NCBI RefSeq assembly: GCF_900107395.1
Contig: NZ_FNPW01000005.1
Location: 210,602 to 274,601, forward strand
DNA from: Pseudomonas sp. NFIX28
GTDB lineage: Bacteria; Pseudomonadota; Gammaproteobacteria; Pseudomonadales; Pseudomonadaceae
Length of the DNA stretch: 64,000 bases
Direction of reading: 5' to 3'
The translations under genes and the position numbers were made by a program. Numbering within the stretch: position 1 is the stretch's first letter; each line of letters opens with the position of its first letter. This document shows, in pieces, positions 59,607 to 64,000 of this stretch. The notes beneath the pieces are model-generated. The model was not told the DNA's origin. It searched no databases and saw nothing but the letters and a program-made list of their open reading frames with translations.

Positions 59607-62600
59607 ATGGCTACCACCACCCTTGGGGTCAAACTCGACGACCCGACCCGCGAACGCCTAAAGGCCGCCGCGACCTCGATTGATCGCACGCCGCACTGGT
59701 TGATCAAGCAGGCAATTTTCAATTACCTGGAAAAACTCGAGGGTGGTGCAACCCTGACCGAGCTGAGCGGTTCGACCCGCGCCGACAGCGATGACGCCGG
59801 CGAACTGCAGACCGACCATGCTCACCAGTGCTTCCTCGAATTCGCCGAAAGCATCCTGCCGCAATCGGTGCTGCGCGCCTCGATCACCGCCGCCTACCGC
59901 CGTCCGGAACCGGAAGTGGTGCCGATGCTGCTGGAGCAGGCGCGCCTGCCGGCGACCATGGCCGAAGCCACCAACAAGCTGGCCGCGACCATCGCCGAAA
60001 AACTGCGCAACCAGAAGAGCGCCGGCGGCCGCGCCGGTATCGTCCAGGGCCTGCTGCAGGAATTCTCCCTGTCGTCCCAGGAAGGCGTGGCGCTGATGTG
60101 CCTGGCCGAAGCCCTGCTGCGGATTCCGGACAAAGGCACCCGTGACGCGCTGATCCGCGACAAGATCAGCACCGGCAACTGGCAGCCGCACTTGGGCAAC
60201 AGCCCGTCGCTGTTCGTCAACGCCGCCACCTGGGGTCTGCTGCTGACCGGCAAGCTTGTGTCTACGCACAATGAGGCCGGCCTGACCTCGTCCCTGAGCC
60301 GCATCATCGGCAAGAGCGGCGAGCCGATGATCCGCAAGGGCGTCGACATGGCCATGCGCCTGATGGGCGAGCAGTTCGTCACCGGCGAAACCATCGCCGA
60401 AGCCCTGGCCAACGCCAGCAAGTTCGAAGCCAAGGGCTTCCGCTATTCCTACGACATGCTCGGCGAAGCGGCACTGACCGAGCACGACGCGCAGAAGTAC
60501 CTGGCGTCCTACGAGCAGGCCATCCACTCGATCGGCAAGGCGTCCCACGGCCGCGGCATCTATGAAGGCCCGGGCATCTCGATCAAGCTCTCGGCCCTGC
60601 ACCCGCGCTACAGCCGCGCCCAGTACGAGCGCGTGATGGACGAGCTGTACCCGCGCCTGCTGTCGCTGACCCTGCTGGCCAAGCAATACGACATCGGCCT
60701 GAACATCGACGCCGAAGAAGCCGACCGCCTGGAGCTGTCGCTGGATCTGCTCGAGCGCCTGTGCTTCGAACCGCAGCTGACCGGCTGGAACGGTATCGGC
60801 TTCGTGATCCAGGCCTACCAGAAGCGCTGCCCGTACGTGATCGACTACGTGATCGACCTGGCGCGCCGCAGCCGTCACCGCCTGATGATCCGCCTGGTGA
60901 AAGGCGCCTACTGGGACAGCGAGATCAAGCGCGCCCAGGTCGAAGGCCTGGAAGGCTATCCGGTCTACACCCGCAAGGTGTACACCGACGTTTCCTACAT
61001 CGCCTGCGCCCGCAAGCTGCTGTCGGTACCGGAAGTCATCTACCCGCAGTTCGCCACGCACAACGCCCACACCCTGTCGGCTATCTACCACATCGCCGGT
61101 CAGAACTATTACCCGGGCCAGTACGAATTCCAGTGCCTGCACGGCATGGGCGAACCGCTGTACGAACAAGTTGTAGGCAAGGTTGCCGAAGGCAAGCTGA
61201 ACCGTCCGTGCCGCGTGTACGCTCCGGTCGGCACCCACGAAACCCTGCTGGCCTACCTGGTTCGCCGCTTGCTGGAAAACGGCGCCAACACCTCGTTCGT
61301 CAACCGCATTGCCGACCAGTCGATCTCCATCCAGGAACTGGTGGCCGACCCGGTCAGCCAGATCGAGCAGATGGCGACCCTGGAAGGCGGTTTCGGCCTG
61401 CCGCACCCGCGCATTCCATTGCCGCGTGACCTGTACGGCAGCGAGCGCGCCAACTCCGCCGGCATCGACATGGCCAACGAACACCGCCTGGCGTCGTTGT
61501 CCTGCGCCCTGCTGGCCACTGCCCACAACAACTGGAAAGCCGCGCCGATGCTCGGTTGCGCCTCCAGCAGCGAAACCCCGGCCCCGGTGCTCAACCCGTC
61601 CGACCATCGCGACGTGGTCGGCCATGTGCAGGAAGCCACCGTCGAAGACGTCGACAACGCCATCCAGTGCGCGTTGAATGCCGCGCCGATCTGGCAGGCT
61701 ACGCCGCCGGCCGAGCGCGCCGCGATCCTCGAGCGTGCCGCCGACCTGATGGAAGCCGAGATCCAGCCGCTGATGGGCCTGCTGGCCCGCGAAGCCGGCA
61801 AGACCTTCGCCAACGCCATCGCCGAAGTGCGTGAAGCCGTGGACTTCCTGCGCTATTACGCGGTGCAGGCACGCAACGATTTCAGCAACGACGCGCATCG
61901 CCCACTGGGCCCGGTGGTCTGCATCAGCCCGTGGAACTTCCCGCTGGCAATCTTCAGCGGCCAGGTCGCCGCCGCCTTGGCCGCCGGTAACCCGGTCCTG
62001 GCCAAGCCTGCCGAACAGACGCCGCTGGTCGCCGCGCAGGCCGTGCGCCTGATGCTCGAAGCTGGCATCCCCGAAGGCGTGCTGCAACTGCTGCCGGGCC
62101 GTGGCGAAACCGTCGGTGCCCGCCTGGTCGGCGACGATCGGGTCAAGGGCGTGATGTTCACCGGCTCCACCGAAGTCGCGCGCCTGCTGCAACGCAACGT
62201 CGCCGGCCGCCTGGACGCCCAGGGCCGGCCGATCCCGCTGATCGCCGAGACCGGCGGCCAGAACGCGATGATCGTCGACTCCTCGGCGCTCACCGAACAA
62301 GTGGTGATCGACGTCGTCTCCTCGGCCTTCGACAGCGCCGGCCAGCGTTGCTCGGCCCTGCGCGTGCTGTGCCTGCAGGAAGACTCCGCCGACCGCGTGA
62401 TCGAAATGCTCAAGGGCGCCATGGCCGAAAGCCGCCTGGGCAACCCCGAGCGCCTGTCCGTGGACATTGGCCCGGTGATCGACGCCGAAGCCAAGGCCGG
62501 CATCGAGAAGCACATCCAGGGCATGCGCGACAAAGGTCGCAACGTGTATCAGGTGGCGATCGCCGACGGCGAGGAAATCAAGCGCGGCACCTTCGTGATG

Positions 62601-63560
62601 CCAACCCTGATCGAACTGGAAAGCTTCGACGAGCTGCAGCGTGAGATCTTCGGTCCGGTGCTGCACGTGGTGCGCTACAAGCGCAAGGACATCGACCAGT
62701 TGATCGCGCAGATCAACGCCTCCGGCTACGGCCTGACCCTGGGCGTGCACACCCGCATCGACGAGACCATCGCCAAGGTGATCGACAACGTCAACGCCGG
62801 TAACGTCTACGTCAACCGCAACATCGTCGGTGCCGTGGTCGGCGTGCAGCCATTCGGCGGCGAAGGCCTGTCGGGCACGGGTCCGAAAGCCGGTGGCCCG
62901 CTGTACCTGTACCGCCTGCTGTCGACGCGCCCTACCGACGCCATCGAGCAGTCGTTCGCCCGTGGCGATGCCCTGAACGCACCAGACGTGCGCCTGCGCG
63001 AGGCCATGAGCAAGCCGCTCGGCGCCCTGCGCGCATGGGCTGAAAGCAACAAGCTGGCGGACCTCGGCGCCCTCTGCGCGCAGTTCGCGGCACAGTCGCA
63101 AAGCGGCGTCACTCGCGTCCTGGCCGGCCCGACCGGCGAACGCAACAGCTACGCCATCCTGCCGCGCGAACACGTGCTGTGCCTGGCGGAAGTCGAAGGC
63201 GACCTGCTGACCCAACTGGCTGCGGTCCTGGCCGTGGGTGGCTCGGCGGTATGGCCGGAAGGCGAACCGGGCAAGACGCTCTACGCCCGCCTGCCGAAAG
63301 AAGTGCAAGCGCGCATCCAGCGCGTGGCCGACTGGACCAAGGACGAAGTGGTGTTCGATGCAGTCCTGCATCACGGCGACTCCGACCAGTTGCGCGCGGT
63401 CTGCCAGCAAGTGGCCAAGCGTGCCGGCGCCATCGTCGGGGTTCATGGCCTGTCGCAAGGCGAAACCTCGATTGCCCTGGAACGCCTGGTGATCGAACGC
63501 GCCTTGAGCGTCAACACCGCGGCGGCCGGCGGCAACGCCAGCCTGATGACCATCGGCTGA
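59607..63560 (+). CDS. putA: Trifunctional proline dehydrogenase / P5C dehydrogenase / regulator PutA
   Basis: PutA oxidises proline to glutamate in two steps at the membrane and represses the put genes when proline is absent. The 1317-residue protein has an N-terminal ribbon-helix-helix DNA-binding domain (TTLGVKLDDPTRERL, residues 4-18), then the FAD-binding proline dehydrogenase barrel (about 250-580; SIKLSALHPRYSRA, IRLVKGAYWDSEIKRAQVEG, ATHNAHT), then the aldehyde dehydrogenase domain with Glu881 (AETGGQN) and nucleophile Cys915 (SAGQRCSALR). The C-terminal 120 residues fit the usual tail. ATG at 59607 follows GAGGA. A sixth GTTGCA lies in the first coding bases (59747-59752, minus orientation). 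Confidence 0.98.
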   Translation: MATTTLGVKLDDPTRERLKAAATSIDRTPHWLIKQAIFNYLEKLEGGATLTELSGSTRADSDDAGELQTDHAHQCFLEFAESILPQSVLRASITAAYRRPEPEVVPMLLEQARLPATMAEATNKLAATIAEKLRNQKSAGGRAGIVQGLLQEFSLSSQEGVALMCLAEALLRIPDKGTRDALIRDKISTGNWQPHLGNSPSLFVNAATWGLLLTGKLVSTHNEAGLTSSLSRIIGKSGEPMIRKGVDMAMRLMGEQFVTGETIAEALANASKFEAKGFRYSYDMLGEAALTEHDAQKYLASYEQAIHSIGKASHGRGIYEGPGISIKLSALHPRYSRAQYERVMDELYPRLLSLTLLAKQYDIGLNIDAEEADRLELSLDLLERLCFEPQLTGWNGIGFVIQAYQKRCPYVIDYVIDLARRSRHRLMIRLVKGAYWDSEIKRAQVEGLEGYPVYTRKVYTDVSYIACARKLLSVPEVIYPQFATHNAHTLSAIYHIAGQNYYPGQYEFQCLHGMGEPLYEQVVGKVAEGKLNRPCRVYAPVGTHETLLAYLVRRLLENGANTSFVNRIADQSISIQELVADPVSQIEQMATLEGGFGLPHPRIPLPRDLYGSERANSAGIDMANEHRLASLSCALLATAHNNWKAAPMLGCASSSETPAPVLNPSDHRDVVGHVQEATVEDVDNAIQCALNAAPIWQATPPAERAAILERAADLMEAEIQPLMGLLAREAGKTFANAIAEVREAVDFLRYYAVQARNDFSNDAHRPLGPVVCISPWNFPLAIFSGQVAAALAAGNPVLAKPAEQTPLVAAQAVRLMLEAGIPEGVLQLLPGRGETVGARLVGDDRVKGVMFTGSTEVARLLQRNVAGRLDAQGRPIPLIAETGGQNAMIVDSSALTEQVVIDVVSSAFDSAGQRCSALRVLCLQEDSADRVIEMLKGAMAESRLGNPERLSVDIGPVIDAEAKAGIEKHIQGMRDKGRNVYQVAIADGEEIKRGTFVMPTLIELESFDELQREIFGPVLHVVRYKRKDIDQLIAQINASGYGLTLGVHTRIDETIAKVIDNVNAGNVYVNRNIVGAVVGVQPFGGEGLSGTGPKAGGPLYLYRLLSTRPTDAIEQSFARGDALNAPDVRLREAMSKPLGALRAWAESNKLADLGALCAQFAAQSQSGVTRVLAGPTGERNSYAILPREHVLCLAEVEGDLLTQLAAVLAVGGSAVWPEGEPGKTLYARLPKEVQARIQRVADWTKDEVVFDAVLHHGDSDQLRAVCQQVAKRAGAIVGVHGLSQGETSIALERLVIERALSVNTAAAGGNASLMTIG

Positions 63561-63580
63561 AGCCGATCGTCAGCTGCATG

Positions 63581-63613
63581 AAAAAGGGCGCCCTTACCGG
63601 CGCCCTTTTTTTT
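63581..63613 (+). terminator. Rho-independent terminator of putA
   Basis: Stem AAAGGGCGCC / GGCGCCCTTT with loop CTTACC, followed by a T-run, 20 bases after the putA stop. Confidence 0.93.
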
Positions 63614-64000
63614 GCCCAACGCAAACCCGATGGCCGCTGCCGCAGACTGCGATAAGTCCCGCAGGGGCTTTGGCGCCAGTGAAATCGCCACGGCCGTTCC
63701 GGCCGATCGCAGCCTTCGGCAGCGGCTACAAGGGTGCGGCAGGTATGCCTTTATCATCCTGAGGACTCACCGCTTCTCTATAAAGAATCGGCGCCCTTCT
63801 TTGCCCGACGCGATCCCTGTAGTCGCTGCCGCAGGCTGCGATAAGTCCCGCAGGGACTTCGACGCCAATGAAATCGCTGCGGCCGTTCCGGCCGATCGCA
63901 GCCTGCGGCAGCGGCTACAAGGGCATGGCAGGTATGCCTTTATCATCCTGGGGACTCGCCCCTTCTCTATAAAAAATCGACGTCCTTTTTGGCCCGACGC
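63614..64000. repeat. Direct tandem array, 189-base unit, each with a REP-like inverted repeat
   Basis: Unit 1 spans 63614-63802, unit 2 63803-63991, and a third begins at 63992 (GCCCAACGC, GCCCGACGC and GCCCGACGC recur every 189 bases). Each unit contains one inverted repeat of the window-wide REP family (63631-63730 and 63817-63919) followed by about 70 bases of shared sequence including AGGTATGCCTTTATCATCCT. The two full units differ by scattered substitutions but not by length. The array leaves the window, and the region holds no gene. Confidence 0.9.

Noticed and set aside
59658..63458. 1266-residue open frame opposite putA
   Set aside because: Same reasoning: a high-GC shadow of putA without domains or binding site.
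63614..64000. CRISPR array
   Set aside because: The 189-base period, inverted repeats inside the unit and near-identical spacers do not fit a CRISPR array; it is a tandem repeat.

Overview
The window is chromosomal DNA of a fluorescent Pseudomonas, most likely of the P. fluorescens / P. protegens / P. chlororaphis group. The evidence is high GC, tightly packed operons, gene order that follows the P. aeruginosa parE-cpdA-thiC / waa-wap / aceEF / dipA-msrA region, and REP-like inverted repeats of the type GTAGCCGCTGCCGCAGGCTG between genes. No tRNA, rRNA, insertion sequence, prophage or CRISPR array is visible. Most of the window is core genome.

Layout. (1) 1-5.8 kb, minus strand: an operon-like run nudF, DUF1249 gene, cpdA, yqiA, parE, a phytase-like esterase gene and the start of a retropepsin-like protease gene. 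(2) 6-9.5 kb: a lipoprotein gene, then thiC on the minus strand behind a TPP riboswitch. (3) 9.5-16.8 kb: tolC-type outer membrane channel, waaA (Kdo transferase), a LysR regulator divergent from a small multidrug resistance pump, and a three-gene run of FAD oxidoreductase, aldo/keto reductase and an unrecognised protein with a degenerate Nudix-like box. (4) 16.9-37.7 kb: the lipopolysaccharide region, nearly all on the minus strand: hldE, msbA, waaL, glycosyltransferases, dnpA-like deacetylase, mig-14-like gene, carbamoyltransferase, a set of kinase-fold proteins including one with two kinase domains, waaG, waaC, waaF. Together they make ADP-heptose, build, phosphorylate and carbamoylate the core oligosaccharide, flip lipid A-core and ligate O-antigen. 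(5) 37.9-45.8 kb: glnE, then divergent aceE-aceF (pyruvate dehydrogenase) behind two copies of a GntR/FadR-type operator. (6) 46.1-52.2 kb: dipA-type c-di-GMP phosphodiesterase, msrA, rlmJ, DUF1937 gene.

(7) 50.6-57.6 kb holds the most interesting accessory unit: an EutH-like permease (with a sigma-54-like promoter) divergent from a DeoR/GlpR-type regulator, a GlpA-like FAD dehydrogenase with a C-terminal iron-sulfur cysteine motif, a second FAD/NAD oxidoreductase carrying an extra C-terminal domain, and an FGGY kinase. It looks like a complete uptake-phosphorylation-oxidation route for a polyol or amino alcohol whose substrate is not known to me. (8) 57.6-63.6 kb: putP and putA diverge from a 460-base control region with five GTTGCA PutA-operator motifs. 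(9) 63.6-64 kb: a direct tandem array of 189-base units, each containing one REP-type inverted repeat, running off the end of the window.
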